The notes under the pieces were generated by a model. The model worked only from the letters and a program-made list of their open reading frames with translations, made no database searches and was not told the origin of the DNA. Below, one piece after another: positions 49,633-60,178 of a stretch of DNA of 64,000 nucleotides; within the stretch, counting starts at the first letter, position 1, and each line of letters opens with the position of its first letter. The stretch comes from Streptomyces sp. HUAS MG91 (lineage in GTDB: Bacteria > Actinomycetota > Actinomycetes > Streptomycetales > Streptomycetaceae), in contig NZ_CP159534.1 in NCBI RefSeq assembly GCF_040529335.1, positions 7,254,001-7,318,000 of the forward strand. Reading direction: 5' to 3'. Both the position numbers and the translations under genes were made by a program.

Positions 49633-50513
49633 CTTTAAAGGTTGTTGCACAAGGCTGCGTTCTGGCAGGTCAGAGCCGGTGGAGACGGTTTTCTGGTCAT
49701 GATGCGAGGGCGAGGTTGTGCATCTGGGCGACGGCCTGGACGGCGTGGTGGAGGCCGTCGCCGTGCTGCCGGCAGTCGCGGAGGATCTTGTAGTTCTTCA
49801 TCCGGCCGATCACGTGCTCGACCCGGGCGCGGACCTTGCGGTGGGCGGCGTTGTCGTCCTCTTCGCCCGGCAGCAGCTCGCGTCGGGGGCGTTTGCGGTG
49901 CGGGGTGACCATGCCGCAGTTCAGGTAGGCGCCGTCGCCGAGGACCGTCACGCCCCGGCAGCGCGCGGCCAGGCCGGAGGCGCGCCAGGCGTGCGCGTCC
50001 GCGGTGGTGCCCGGCACCGGCCGGGCCGCTGCGATCACCAGGCGGGTATCGGCATCGACGATGACCTGCACGTTCGCCGAGAACCGGTAGTTGCGGCTGG
50101 AGGTGCCGACGTGGCGGTCCCGGACCGGGATCAGGGTGCCGTCCACGATCCACAGCCGGTCCGCCGCGTCGGCCGGACGGGCCACCGGCTCCAGCGCGAG
50201 CAGCGGGCCCAGCTTCTGGATGACCCGGCACACCGTCGAGGAGGAGACGCCGAACAGCGGGCCGAGCTGCCGCATGGTCAGGTTCGTGCGGTAGTACACG
50301 GCCACCACCAGGACCCGTTCGGCCAGCGGCAGGCTCCACGGCCGGCCCCGCAGGGTGCCGTTGCCGCCCCGGTCCCGGACCGTCTTCAGCAGCCGCCCGA
50401 ACTTCTCCAACGACAGCCCCGTGAACGTCTCCACCCACACACGTTCAGCCCTCAACACCCCAGCCATACACCGGAGATGCCCAGATCACGGCCTTGTGCA
50501 ACACCCTTTAAAG
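49633..50513 (-). mobile_element. IS5-family-like insertion sequence with 33-base terminal inverted repeats
   Basis: The left end (49633-49665) and right end (50481-50513) are inverted copies of 33 bases with 29 identities. Both begin CTTTAAAGG and share TGTTGCACAAGG. The only gene is a DDE transposase on the minus strand. Both junctions carry CCTTTAAAGG, but the flanks are themselves palindromic repeats, so the exact ends and target duplication cannot be fixed. Confidence 0.85.
49697..50467 (-). CDS. IS5-type DDE transposase
   Basis: This 256-residue protein has an N-terminal HTH (LTMRQLGPLFGVSSSTVCRV) and a DDE catalytic triad: Asp109 in WIVDGTLIPV, Asp178 in VLGDGAYLN and Glu217 in RVEHVIGRMKNYK. 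The domain corresponds to the DDE superfamily endonuclease of IS5-like elements. The frame is intact and both terminal repeats are present, so the element may still be mobile. Confidence 0.9.
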   Translation of the reverse strand: MAGVLRAERVWVETFTGLSLEKFGRLLKTVRDRGGNGTLRGRPWSLPLAERVLVVAVYYRTNLTMRQLGPLFGVSSSTVCRVIQKLGPLLALEPVARPADAADRLWIVDGTLIPVRDRHVGTSSRNYRFSANVQVIVDADTRLVIAAARPVPGTTADAHAWRASGLAARCRGVTVLGDGAYLNCGMVTPHRKRPRRELLPGEEDDNAAHRKVRARVEHVIGRMKNYKILRDCRQHGDGLHHAVQAVAQMHNLALAS

Positions 50514-50655
50514 GGTGTTGCACAACCGCGATCACGCCTGAATTCGGCCACCACAGGCATGATCGACTGCCCGCTTGTGCACCGTCTTCCACCGGCCTGG
50601 CCGGGGCCCGCAGAGCGGATCTGGAGATCGTCCGCGCCTTGTGCAACACCCTTTA
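50510..50655. repeat. MITE-like element sharing the ends of the adjacent IS
   Basis: The ends AAAGGGTGTTGCACAA (50510-50525) and TTGTGCAACACCCTTT (50639-50654) are perfect 16-base inverted repeats that match the IS right end. The 114-base interior has no ORF of note. It abuts the IS, producing a perfect 32-base palindrome at 50494-50525, and its outer end overlaps the GNAT stop codon. A fragment of a similar right end (from 49612) lies on the other side of the IS. Confidence 0.7.
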
Positions 50656-51090
50656 GGAGACGGGTCCCGCCATGACCCGGGCCATGCCCACCGAGCCGGA
50701 CGCGGACGTCTCCGTGAAGCCGAACTTCTCGTAGAGGAACTTCGCGGGCCCGTCCGCGATCAGCGACACGTACGCGGACGAGGGCGCCCGGCGCTCCAGC
50801 TCCTCGGTAAGCGCCGCCATGATCCGCCGGCCCAGGCCCCGGCCCTGGTGGTCGGGGTGCACGCAGATGTCGACGATCTGGAACGCCGTGCCGCCGTCCC
50901 CGATGATCCGGCCCATCCCGATCGGCTCGCCGCGGTGCCGCAGCAGCACGCCGAACCAGGTGTTCGGCAACGCGAGCGCCGCTGCTCGCGGACTCCGGTC
51001 GGAGAGTCCCGCGTCCGTGCGCAGCCGTCGGAACACCTCGACCGAGGGCACACCCGGCTCGATCGTGTAAGGGTCAGTAATGTCGTTCAT
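50653..51090 (-). CDS. GNAT-family N-acetyltransferase
   Basis: This 145-residue protein has the acetyl-CoA-binding motif VDICVHPDHQGRGLGRRIMA and the C-terminal AKFLYEKFGFTET. The acetyl acceptor is unknown. The last bases of the gene, including the TAA stop, coincide with the end of the MITE-like repeat, so the C-terminus may differ from that of relatives. The ATG is at 51090; no strong ribosome site is visible. Confidence 0.87.
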   Translation of the reverse strand: MNDITDPYTIEPGVPSVEVFRRLRTDAGLSDRSPRAAALALPNTWFGVLLRHRGEPIGMGRIIGDGGTAFQIVDICVHPDHQGRGLGRRIMAALTEELERRAPSSAYVSLIADGPAKFLYEKFGFTETSASGSVGMARVMAGPVS

Positions 51091-51138
51091 GCCTTACATG
51101 CTACAGGGTCGCGCACGGCCTGCGTCTAGGGTTGCCGC

Positions 51139-51825
51139 ATGGCGACGATCACGGGGATCCCGGCGGGCTGGCCGGCCGACGAGACGGCGGCGCGGGCGGT
51201 GCAGGACGCGCTGCGCGACCGCGTCGTCCTGGACGAGACGGGCCCGCCGCCCGGCGCGGGCCCGGTCACGGGAATCGACGTCGCCTACGACGACGAGCGC
51301 GATGTCGTCGCCGCGGCCGCGGTCGTCCTGGACCCGGCCACGCTCGACGTCGTCGAGGAGGCCACGGCCGTCGGGCGGGTCGCCTTCCCCTACGTCCCCG
51401 GCCTGTTGGCGTTCCGGGAGATCCCCGCGGTCCTCGGCGCCCTGGAGGCGCTGCGCACCGACCCCGGCCTGGTGGTCTGCGACGGCTACGGCGTCGCCCA
51501 CCCGCGCCGCTTCGGTCTCGCCAGCCATCTGGGCGTGCTCACCGGACTGCCCACCATGGGCGTGGCCAAGAACCCGTTCCTGTTCGCGGAGGGCGAGTTG
51601 GGGCCGGAGCGGGGGAGCACGGCGCCGCTCCTCGACGGCACCGAGGAGGTCGGCCGGGCCGTGCGCACCCGCGCGCGCGTCAAGCCCGTGTACGTCTCGG
51701 TGGGCCACCGGGTGTCACTGGACAACGCGTGCGCGCACGCGTTGTCCCTCACCCCGGCGTACCGGCAGCCGGAGACGACTCGCCGCGCGGACCGTCTGTG
51801 CCGGGACGCCCTGGCGGCCTTGTAG
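51139..51825 (+). CDS. nfi: Endonuclease V (deoxyinosine 3'-endonuclease)
   Basis: This 228-residue nuclease has the family motifs VTGIDVAYDD (first metal aspartate), FPYVPGLLAFREIPAVL (wedge), VVCDGYGVAHPRRFGLASHL (second aspartate) and SVGHRVSLDNA. It nicks DNA or RNA near inosine. The neighbouring genes do not suggest an operon. A copy of the dispersed GC-rich repeat starts right after the stop codon. Confidence 0.92.
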   Translation: MATITGIPAGWPADETAARAVQDALRDRVVLDETGPPPGAGPVTGIDVAYDDERDVVAAAAVVLDPATLDVVEEATAVGRVAFPYVPGLLAFREIPAVLGALEALRTDPGLVVCDGYGVAHPRRFGLASHLGVLTGLPTMGVAKNPFLFAEGELGPERGSTAPLLDGTEEVGRAVRTRARVKPVYVSVGHRVSLDNACAHALSLTPAYRQPETTRRADRLCRDALAAL

Positions 51826-51844
51826 GGGGCGCGGGGAACCGCGC
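51826..51844. repeat. Short copy of the dispersed GC-rich element
   Basis: GGGGGCGCGGGGAACCGCG follows the endonuclease V stop codon with no gap, between convergent genes. It matches the core of the inverted repeats at 2407 and 56817 and the TetR-adjacent copy at 18408-18430. Confidence 0.6.
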
Positions 51845-51875
51845 TGCCGGCCGCGACGGCCCGCGCCCCGGTTCC

Positions 51876-53075
51876 TCAGCGCTCGGCCGCCACCCGGAAC
51901 GTGATCCCGGCCTTCCGCAACCGGCCGGTCAACGCGTCCCCCATCGCCACCGCCGTGGTGACCTGCCCGGCGCTCTCCGGCAGGTCGTCCAGTGCGAGCG
52001 ACAGCGCGGACTCGGCCAGCATCTTCGCCGTCTCCCCGTAGCCCGGGTCGCCGCCGGACACCTCGGTGAACACCCGGCGCCCGCCGCCCTCGCCCACGAA
52101 CCGCACCGAGAACCAGCTCTTGGCCCGGCGCTCGGCGTCGGGGCCGTCCCCGGGCCGCAGCCGCCCGCCGAGCCAGCGCCGCGCGGGCGCCACCTGGGCC
52201 GCCGCGAACAGGGCGCCCGCGGCGGCGACGCCACCGACCGCGACCGGCAGCGACTTCACCGCCGCGTAGTGCCGGTAGCGGAAGTCGGGGCCGTAGCGCT
52301 CCAGCGCCCGCGCGGAGCGCTGCACCACCTGCGGGTCGATCGTGGGCAGCGGCAGCGCCCACGCCCCGACCTCCTTGGCGTACCGAGGCGCGGACGTCGG
52401 CGCGTACGCGGTCCGGCCCACCAGGCGCGGCTGGTGGCGCCGCCGGTCGCGCTGGGCCGCGACCATCTGACGCCCGCGCGCGAACTGGTTCAGCGCGGAC
52501 GCGAACGTACCGCCGGAGAACCGGGCGTTCGTCCGCACGAACCCGTCGACCCGCAGCGGCACCCCTTCCGGCAGCTGCCGCACGGTGAAGTAGGCGCCCA
52601 GGTCGTGCGGCACGGAGTCGAAACCGCAGGCGTGCACCAGGCGGGCGCCCGTCTCACGCGCGCGGGCGTCGTGGCGCACGTACATCAGGTCCACGAACTC
52701 CGGCTCGCCCGTCAGGTCCACGTAGTCCGTGCCGCTGTCGGCGCACGCCGCGACGATGCCCTCCCCGTACTCCAGGTAGGGGCCGACCGTGGAGATCACC
52801 ACACGCGCGCGGGCGGCCAGTTCGCGCAGGCTCGCCGGATCGGCGACGTCCGCGCGCTCCAGCGGGAGCACCGCGCACTCCGGGTCGATCCCGGTGAGCC
52901 GCTCGCGCAGCCGCTCCAGCTTCGCGGTGTCCCGGCCGGCGATCGCCCAGCGCAGCCCGTCCGGCGCGTGGGCCGCGAGGTACTCGGCCGTGAGCACCCC
53001 CACGAACCCCGTCGCCCCGAAGAGCACCACGTCGTACGCCCTGTCCGTCCTGTCGGGCTTCCCGCGCTCGTTCAT
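51876..53075 (-). CDS. Saccharopine dehydrogenase-like / trans-acting enoyl reductase-family protein
   Basis: This 399-residue protein has an N-terminal Rossmann motif (DVVLFGATGFVGVLTAEYLA) and family segments RVVISTVGPYLEYGEGIVAA, GTDYVDLTGEPEFVD and HACGFDSVPHDLGAYF. Mycobacterial relatives include a trans-acting enoyl reductase of lipid synthesis. A hydrophobic stretch near residues 270-290 may touch the membrane. The ATG at 53075 follows GAGGGG. It is divergent from the beta-oxidation operon, which supports a lipid role. Confidence 0.82.
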   Translation of the reverse strand: MNERGKPDRTDRAYDVVLFGATGFVGVLTAEYLAAHAPDGLRWAIAGRDTAKLERLRERLTGIDPECAVLPLERADVADPASLRELAARARVVISTVGPYLEYGEGIVAACADSGTDYVDLTGEPEFVDLMYVRHDARARETGARLVHACGFDSVPHDLGAYFTVRQLPEGVPLRVDGFVRTNARFSGGTFASALNQFARGRQMVAAQRDRRRHQPRLVGRTAYAPTSAPRYAKEVGAWALPLPTIDPQVVQRSARALERYGPDFRYRHYAAVKSLPVAVGGVAAAGALFAAAQVAPARRWLGGRLRPGDGPDAERRAKSWFSVRFVGEGGGRRVFTEVSGGDPGYGETAKMLAESALSLALDDLPESAGQVTTAVAMGDALTGRLRKAGITFRVAAER

Positions 53076-53145
53076 GACACCCCTCATCGTGCGTCCCGGG
53101 CCGTTGCCGGTGGCCGAGGCTAGCGTGACGACCCGGAAATTGGCT

Positions 53146-53153
53146 AAGCGCTT
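53146..53153. promoter_or_regulatory. AAGCGCTT palindrome between reductase and beta-oxidation operon
   Basis: The 8-base palindrome AAGCGCTT sits in CTAAGCGCTTGC, about 92 bases before the racemase start and 70 bases before the reductase start. Similar sequences precede acyl-CoA genes under TetR control in actinobacteria. This is suggestive only. Confidence 0.3.
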
Positions 53154-53244
53154 GCTCGTCAAGGGCTTGTGCTGACCGGGCCGCATTCATAGCATCGTTG
53201 GTGTTACATCAGTTGTGTCACAGGCGGGCTGGGGGCGTGGCCGG

Positions 53245-54414
53245 ATGACAGAGGCAGGCACGGAGACCCGCGAGGAGCACGGCGGCCCGCTCGCCGGGGT
53301 GCGCGTGGTCGAGCTCGCCGGGATCGGCCCCGGGCCGTTCGCCGCGATGGTCCTCGCCGACCTCGGCGCCGATGTCGTACGGGTCGACCGGCCGGGCGGA
53401 AGCGGGCTCGGGATCAACCCCGAGTTCGACATCACCAACCGCAACAAGCGCTCCGTGCTCGTCGACCTGAAGGCCGAGGGCGGCGTCGAGCGCGTGCTCG
53501 GACTCGTCGACCGCGCGGACATCCTGATCGAGGGCTACCGGCCGGGCGTCGCCGAGCGGCTCGGCGTCGGCCCCGCCGACTGCCACGCCCGGAACCCGAG
53601 GCTGGTCTACGGCCGGATGACCGGCTGGGGCCAGGACGGGCCCCTCGCGCAGCGCGCCGGACACGACATCGCCTACATCGCGCCGACCGGCACCCTCGGC
53701 ATGATCGGCCGCCCCGACGAGCCGCCGACCGTCCCCGCCAACCTCGTGGGGGACTACGCGGGCGGCTCCCTCTACCTCGTCGTCGGCATCCTCGCCGCCC
53801 TGCACCACGCCCGCGCCACCGGCGCCGGCCAGGTCGTCGACGCCGCCATCGTCGACGGCACCGCCCACCTCACCTCGATGATCCACGGCATGCTCGCGGC
53901 GGGCGGCTGGCAGGACCGGCGCGGAGCCAACCTGCTGGACGGCGGCTGCCCGTTCTACGGCACGTACGAGACGGCCGACGGCCAGTACATGGCGGTCGGC
54001 GCCCTCGAGCAGCAGTTCTACGACGAGTTCACCGCACTGCTCGGCCTCGCGGACACCGCCCCCGCACGCAAGGACCTGGCCCGCTGGGGCGCCCTGCGCG
54101 AGGCCGTCGCCGCACGCTTCAAGGAGCGTACGAGGCAGGAGTGGACGGCCGTCTTCGAGGGCTCGGACGCCTGCGTCGCCCCCGTCCTGTCGCTGCGCGA
54201 GGCGCCCGGCCATCCGCATCTCGCCGCCCGCGGCACCTTCGTCGACCACGGCGGCATCACCCAGCCCGCACCCGCCCCCCGCTTCACGCGCACCCCCACC
54301 TCCGTCCGCTCGGGGCCCGCCCGGCCCGGCGCCGACACCGCGGCCGTGGCGCGCGACTGGGACGTACCGGCCCTGACCGACGAGCCCACCGACCCCCCGA
54401 AGAAAGGCAGTTGA
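53245..54414 (+). CDS. Class III CoA-transferase family, alpha-methylacyl-CoA racemase-like
   Basis: This 389-residue protein has VVELAGIGPGPFAAMVLADL and ADVVRVDRPGG at the start and the racemase catalytic pair His140 (AGHDIAYIAPTGTL) and Asp170 (LVGDYAGGSLYLVVG). The spacing of 30 residues equals that of His126/Asp156 in the mycobacterial enzyme. It should epimerise 2-methylacyl-CoA so that branched chains can enter beta-oxidation. It heads a four-gene operon with acyl-CoA dehydrogenase, thiolase and a FadB-like fusion. The ATG at 53245 is more likely than a GTG ten codons upstream. Confidence 0.88.
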   Translation: MTEAGTETREEHGGPLAGVRVVELAGIGPGPFAAMVLADLGADVVRVDRPGGSGLGINPEFDITNRNKRSVLVDLKAEGGVERVLGLVDRADILIEGYRPGVAERLGVGPADCHARNPRLVYGRMTGWGQDGPLAQRAGHDIAYIAPTGTLGMIGRPDEPPTVPANLVGDYAGGSLYLVVGILAALHHARATGAGQVVDAAIVDGTAHLTSMIHGMLAAGGWQDRRGANLLDGGCPFYGTYETADGQYMAVGALEQQFYDEFTALLGLADTAPARKDLARWGALREAVAARFKERTRQEWTAVFEGSDACVAPVLSLREAPGHPHLAARGTFVDHGGITQPAPAPRFTRTPTSVRSGPARPGADTAAVARDWDVPALTDEPTDPPKKGS

Positions 54415-54422
54415 TCGCGAGC

Positions 54423-55565
54423 ATGGAACGACGCCTGTTCAGCGCCGAGCACGAGGCGTTCCGCGAGACCGTGCGCACCTTCCTCGCCAAGGAGGTGACC
54501 CCGCACTACGAGCAGTGGGAGAAGGACGGCATCGTCGCGCGGGAGGCCTGGCTCGCCGCCGGCCGCCAGGGTCTCCTGGGACTCGCCGTGCCCGAGGAAT
54601 ACGGCGGCGGGGGCGACCCCGACTTCCGCTACAGCGCCGTGCTCGCCGAGGAGTTCACCCGGGCCGGGGCGGCCGGGCTCGCGGTCGGCCTGCACAACGA
54701 CATCATCGGCCCGTACCTGACCTCGCTCGGCACGGACGAGCAGAAGCGGCGCTGGCTGCCCGGCTTCTGCGACGGCTCGCTGATCACCGCGATCGCCATG
54801 ACCGAACCCGGCGCCGGATCCGACCTCCAGGGCATCCGCACCACCGCCGAGGACAAGGGCGACCACTGGCTGCTCAACGGCTCGAAGACCTTCATCTCCA
54901 ACGGCATCCTGGCCGACCTCGTCATCGTCGTGGCGAAGACGACCCCCGAGGGCGGCGCCCACGGCCTGTCCCTCCTCGTCGTCGAGCGCGGCACGGACGG
55001 CTTCGAGCGCGGCCGCAACCTCGACAAGATCGGCCAGAAGGCGCAGGACACGGCCGAGCTGTTCTTCAACGACGTACGGGTTCCCAAGGAGAATCTGCTC
55101 GGTGAGCTGAACGGCGCGTTCATCCACCTGATGACGAACCTGGCGCAGGAGCGCATGGGCATCGCCGTCGCCGCCATCGCCGCCGCCGAGCACCTGCTGG
55201 AGATCACCACGACGTACGTCAAGGAGCGCGAGGCCTTCGGGCGCAAGCTCGCCAAGCTGCAGCACATCCGGTTCGAGATCGCCGAGATGGCCACCGAGTG
55301 CGCCGTCACCCGGACCTTCCTCGACCGCTGCATCGAGGACCACTCCGCCGGCACCCTCGACGCCGTGCACGCCTCCATGGCCAAGTGGTGGGCCACCGAA
55401 CTGCAGAAGCGCGTCGCCGACCGCTGTCTCCAACTGCACGGCGGCTACGGCTACATGACCGAGTACCGCGTCGCGAAGGCCTTCACCGACGGACGCATCC
55501 AGACCATCTACGGCGGGACGACCGAGATCATGAAGGAGATCATCGGCCGTTCGCTGCTGTCCTGA
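54423..55565 (+). CDS. Acyl-CoA dehydrogenase
   Basis: This 380-residue flavoenzyme has [20 protein letters not shown] (first signature), [31 protein letters not shown] and [19 protein letters not shown]. The residue at the MCAD-type catalytic position is Gly ([11 protein letters not shown]), so the base must sit elsewhere, as in the long-chain and isovaleryl types. It performs the first oxidation of beta-oxidation. The ATG lies 8 bases after the racemase stop. Confidence 0.92.
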   Translation: MERRLFSAEHEAFRETVRTFLAKEVTPHYEQWEKDGIVAREAWLAAGRQGLLGLAVPEEYGGGGDPDFRYSAVLAEEFTRAGAAGLAVGLHNDIIGPYLTSLGTDEQKRRWLPGFCDGSLITAIAMTEPGAGSDLQGIRTTAEDKGDHWLLNGSKTFISNGILADLVIVVAKTTPEGGAHGLSLLVVERGTDGFERGRNLDKIGQKAQDTAELFFNDVRVPKENLLGELNGAFIHLMTNLAQERMGIAVAAIAAAEHLLEITTTYVKEREAFGRKLAKLQHIRFEIAEMATECAVTRTFLDRCIEDHSAGTLDAVHASMAKWWATELQKRVADRCLQLHGGYGYMTEYRVAKAFTDGRIQTIYGGTTEIMKEIIGRSLLS

Positions 55566-55591
55566 AAACACCCCCGTTGAAAGGCACTTCC

Positions 55592-56806
<1,215 letters not shown>

Positions 56807-56816
56807 CGGCCGCTTC

Positions 56817-56911
56817 TCGCGCAGTTCCCCGCGCCCCTGGAAGCGAGCTCCGCTCGCCCAGGGGAAGGCTGCGCGCAGCGCATGCCTTCAGGGGCGCGGG
56901 GAACTGCGCGA
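56817..56911. repeat. Long inverted repeat, second full copy of the dispersed GC-rich element
   Basis: Perfect 23-base arms (56817-56839 and 56889-56911) enclose a 49-base interior with small hairpins (GAAGCGAGC-TCC-GCTCGCC). The arms are identical to those at 2407-2536, while the interiors differ. It begins 10 bases after the thiolase stop and lies inside a same-strand operon, so it may act as an attenuator or RNA-stability element rather than a full terminator. Confidence 0.8.
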
Positions 56912-57007
56912 CCAGCCCCCACCCACCCGCACGACGGCGACGAAACAAGGCGGCCCACCCGAGAACCCGCCCCCAACTCCCCGCACCTGACTTCACGGAG
57001 ACACACC

Positions 57008-59182
57008 ATGACCGCCAGCACCACCATCCGCTGGGAACAGGACGACACCGGCATCGTCACCCTCGTCCTCGACGACCCCAACCAGTCCGCGAACACCATG
57101 AACCAGGCGTTCAAGGACTCCATCGCGGCGATCGCCGACCGCGCCGAGGCCGAGCGCGACTCCATCCGCGGCATCATCTACACCTCCGCCAAGAAGACCT
57201 TCTTCGCGGGCGGCGACCTCAAGGACATGATGAAGGCCGGCCCCGAGGACGCCCAGGCCGTCTTCGAGACCGGCGTCGGCATCAAGAACTCCCTGCGCCG
57301 CATCGAGACCCTCGGCAAGCCGGTCGTCGCGGCGATCAACGGCGCGGCCCTCGGCGGCGGCTACGAGATCGCCCTCGCCAGCCACCACCGCGTCGCCCTC
57401 GACGCCCCCGGCTCGAAGATCGGCCTCCCCGAGGTCACCCTCGGCCTGCTCCCGGCCGGCGGCGGCGTCACCCGCACCGTCCGCCTCATGGGCATCGCCG
57501 ACGCCCTCCTCAAGGTGCTGCTCCAGGGCACCCAGTACGCCCCGAAGCGCGCGCTGGAGAACGGCCTGATCCACGAAGTGGCCGCCACCCGCGAGGAGAT
57601 GCTCGACAAGGCCCGCGCCTTCATCGACGCCAACCCCGAGTCGCAGCAGCCCTGGGACAAGCCCGGCTACCGCATCCCCGGCGGCACCCCCGCCAACCCG
57701 AAGTTCGCCGCGAACCTGCCCGCGTTCCCGGCCAACCTCAAGAAGCAGCTGAACGGCGCCCCGTACCCCGCGCCCCGCAACATCCTCGCGGCCGCCGTCG
57801 AGGGCTCCCAGGTCGACTTCGAGACGGCCCTGACCATCGAGGCCCGCTACTTCACCGAGCTGGTCACCGGCCAGACCGCGAAGAACATGATCCAGGCGTT
57901 CTTCTTCGACCTCCAGGCGGTCAACTCCGGGGCCAACCGCCCCCAGGGCATCGAGCCCCGCAAGGTGCGCAAGGTCGCCGTCCTCGGCGCCGGCATGATG
58001 GGCGCGGGCATCGCCTACTCGTGCGCCCGCGCGGGCATCGAGGTGGTCCTGAAGGACGTATCGGCCGAGTCCGCCGCCAAGGGCAAGGGCTACTCCGAGA
58101 AGCTCTGCGCCAAGGCCGTCAGCCGCGGCCGCACCACCCAGGAGAAGGCCGACGCGCTGCTCGCGCGGATCACACCCACCGCCGACCCGCAGGACGTGGC
58201 CGGCTGCGACGCCGTCATCGAGGCCGTGTTCGAGGACCCGTCGCTCAAGCACAAGGTGTTCCAGGAGATCCAGGATGTCGTCGCCCCCGACGCGCTGCTG
58301 TGCTCCAACACCTCGACGCTTCCCATCACCACCCTCGCCGAGGGCGTCCAGCGGCAGGCCGACTTCATCGGTCTGCACTTCTTCTCGCCGGTCGACAAGA
58401 TGCCGCTGGTGGAGATCATCAAGGGTGAGCGCACCGGTGACGAGGCGCTCGCCCGCGCCTTCGACCTCGTACGCCAGATCAACAAGACGCCGATCGTCGT
58501 GAACGACTCGCGCGGGTTCTTCACCTCCCGCGTCATCGGCCACTTCATCAACGAGGGCGTCGCGATGGTCGGCGAGGGCGTCGAGCCCGCGTCGGTCGAG
58601 CAGGCGGCGGGCCAGGCCGGCTACCCGGCCAAGGTGCTCTCCCTGATGGACGAGCTGACCCTCACCCTGCCGCGCAAGATCCGGCAGGAGACGCGGGCGG
58701 CGATCGAGGAGGCGGGCGGCACCTGGGCCGAGCACCCCGCCGAGGCCGTCATCGACCGCATGGTCGACGAGTTCGGCCGCACCGGCCGCAGCGGCGGCGC
58801 GGGCTTCTACGAGTACGGGGAGGACGGCAGGCGCGGCGCCCTGTGGCCGGGGCTGCGCGAGCACTTCACCAAGCCGGGTACGGGGATCCCGTTCGAGGAC
58901 ATGCAGGAGCGCATGCTCTTCTCCGAGGCGCTGGACACGGTCCGGCTGATCGAGGAGGGCGTCCTCACGTCCGTCGCCGACGCCAACATCGGCTCCATCT
59001 TCGGGATCGGCTTCCCGGGCTGGACCGGCGGTGTCCTGCAGTACATCAACGGTTACGAGGGCGGGCTCACCGGATTCGTCGCCCGCGCGCGCGAGCTGGC
59101 CGAGCGCTACGGCGACCGCTTCCTGCCGCCCGCGCTGCTCGTGACCAAGGCGGAGAAGGGCGAGACGTTCAGCGACAGCTGA
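57008..59182 (+). CDS. fadB: FadB-like enoyl-CoA hydratase / 3-hydroxyacyl-CoA dehydrogenase fusion
   Basis: This 724-residue fusion begins with a crotonase domain (FFAGGDLKDMM oxyanion segment; NGAALGGGYEIALASHHRVA; GLPEVTLGLLPAGGGV). The NAD-binding domain starts near residue 325 (GAGMMGAGIAYSCARAG), followed by SNTSTLPITTLAEG, GLHFFSPVDKMPLVEII and the C-terminal domain KTPIVVNDSRGFFTSRVIG. It hydrates enoyl-CoA and oxidises 3-hydroxyacyl-CoA. GGAG stands seven bases before the ATG. Together with the thiolase and dehydrogenase it completes one beta-oxidation round. Confidence 0.94.
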   Translation: MTASTTIRWEQDDTGIVTLVLDDPNQSANTMNQAFKDSIAAIADRAEAERDSIRGIIYTSAKKTFFAGGDLKDMMKAGPEDAQAVFETGVGIKNSLRRIETLGKPVVAAINGAALGGGYEIALASHHRVALDAPGSKIGLPEVTLGLLPAGGGVTRTVRLMGIADALLKVLLQGTQYAPKRALENGLIHEVAATREEMLDKARAFIDANPESQQPWDKPGYRIPGGTPANPKFAANLPAFPANLKKQLNGAPYPAPRNILAAAVEGSQVDFETALTIEARYFTELVTGQTAKNMIQAFFFDLQAVNSGANRPQGIEPRKVRKVAVLGAGMMGAGIAYSCARAGIEVVLKDVSAESAAKGKGYSEKLCAKAVSRGRTTQEKADALLARITPTADPQDVAGCDAVIEAVFEDPSLKHKVFQEIQDVVAPDALLCSNTSTLPITTLAEGVQRQADFIGLHFFSPVDKMPLVEIIKGERTGDEALARAFDLVRQINKTPIVVNDSRGFFTSRVIGHFINEGVAMVGEGVEPASVEQAAGQAGYPAKVLSLMDELTLTLPRKIRQETRAAIEEAGGTWAEHPAEAVIDRMVDEFGRTGRSGGAGFYEYGEDGRRGALWPGLREHFTKPGTGIPFEDMQERMLFSEALDTVRLIEEGVLTSVADANIGSIFGIGFPGWTGGVLQYINGYEGGLTGFVARARELAERYGDRFLPPALLVTKAEKGETFSDS

Positions 59183-59194
59183 GCCGATCGCCCG

Positions 59195-59235
59195 CCGTGG
59201 TGATGCGCCCCGCGACACGGGGCGCATCACCACGG
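59195..59235. terminator. Bidirectional terminator between fadB and merR
   Basis: Two perfectly complementary 18-base arms (59195-59212 and 59218-59235) flank a 5-base loop, exactly between the stop codons of convergent genes. Confidence 0.9.
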
Positions 59236-59239
59236 CCGC

Positions 59240-60007
59240 TCACCCGGCGCTTCTGAACGCGGCCCGCAGCTCCTCGCGCAGCGACCGCTGGAACGCCGTC
59301 ACCAGCGCCTGCACCACCAGCGGCTGCATATGGGCCGACAGCGACCGCATCGCCGACACGTGCCCCGGGTCCCCGGGATCCGCCTCGCGCTCCCGGTAGG
59401 GGCCCCACACCTCTTCCTGGAAGAGCCGGGACAGCGCGTGCGCCGTCTGCCGGGTGTGCTCCAGCAGGATCGTGCGCGCGGCCAGCAGCGTCTCGTGCGC
59501 GATCGGCACGTCGAGGAGCTGCACGCCCAGGCGCAGCTGCCCCACGTCCACCCGGAACGCGTCGGGCTCCTCCAGGTACGTGATGACGCCCATCGCCGAC
59601 AGCCGGTCCAGGTCCGTGCCGGACAGCGCCCGCCCGCACCGCCGCTCCAGCTCCGCGTGCGGCATCTCCTCCGCCGCGTCCGGCGCCCAGCTCGCCACCA
59701 CCGCGCGGTGCATGGCGAGTTCGTCGGCGCTCAGGTCCGTCGGCAGCTGCTCCAGATAGCGCTCGATGGCGGACAGGGTCATGCCCTGGTGCCGCAACTC
59801 CTCGATGAGGCCGAGCCGCGACAGGTGCTCCTGCCCGTAGTGACCGACCCGGCGCGGGCCGATCACCGGTGGCGGCAGCAGGCCGCGCGTGCTGTAGAAG
59901 CGGATCGTGCGGACCGTGACGGCCGCCCGCGCCGCCAGTTCGTCGACGGTCAGCGTGGACTCGGGACCGGCCGGTCCCGCCCCGCTGTTCTCGATGTCGG
60001 TGGCCAT
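59240..60007 (-). CDS. MerR-family regulator, convergent with the beta-oxidation operon
   Basis: This 255-residue protein has the MerR HTH LTVDELAARAAVTVRTIRFY followed by STRGLLPPPVIGPRRVGHYG, and a dimerisation helix. The long C-terminal domain (about 170 residues, beyond a short metal-binding tail) suggests binding of an organic or acyl-CoA ligand. There is no cysteine pattern for metals. Control of the neighbouring fatty-acid genes is inferred from position only. Confidence 0.87.
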   Translation of the reverse strand: MATDIENSGAGPAGPESTLTVDELAARAAVTVRTIRFYSTRGLLPPPVIGPRRVGHYGQEHLSRLGLIEELRHQGMTLSAIERYLEQLPTDLSADELAMHRAVVASWAPDAAEEMPHAELERRCGRALSGTDLDRLSAMGVITYLEEPDAFRVDVGQLRLGVQLLDVPIAHETLLAARTILLEHTRQTAHALSRLFQEEVWGPYREREADPGDPGHVSAMRSLSAHMQPLVVQALVTAFQRSLREELRAAFRSAG

Positions 60008-60178
60008 GTCCGCCTCGCGCCTAGCTCTCGGTGCCGATCGGGTTCAACAGTATTGCTGAGACACCGAAGTTGTGAAACCCTCCCGCGCCGCCCGAGACAC
60101 CCGACCTGAAGCGGTGCCTTTACGCCGGTCCGGGCGACCGCACAAGACCGCTTCTCGACATGTGAGAAGGACCGCTAT

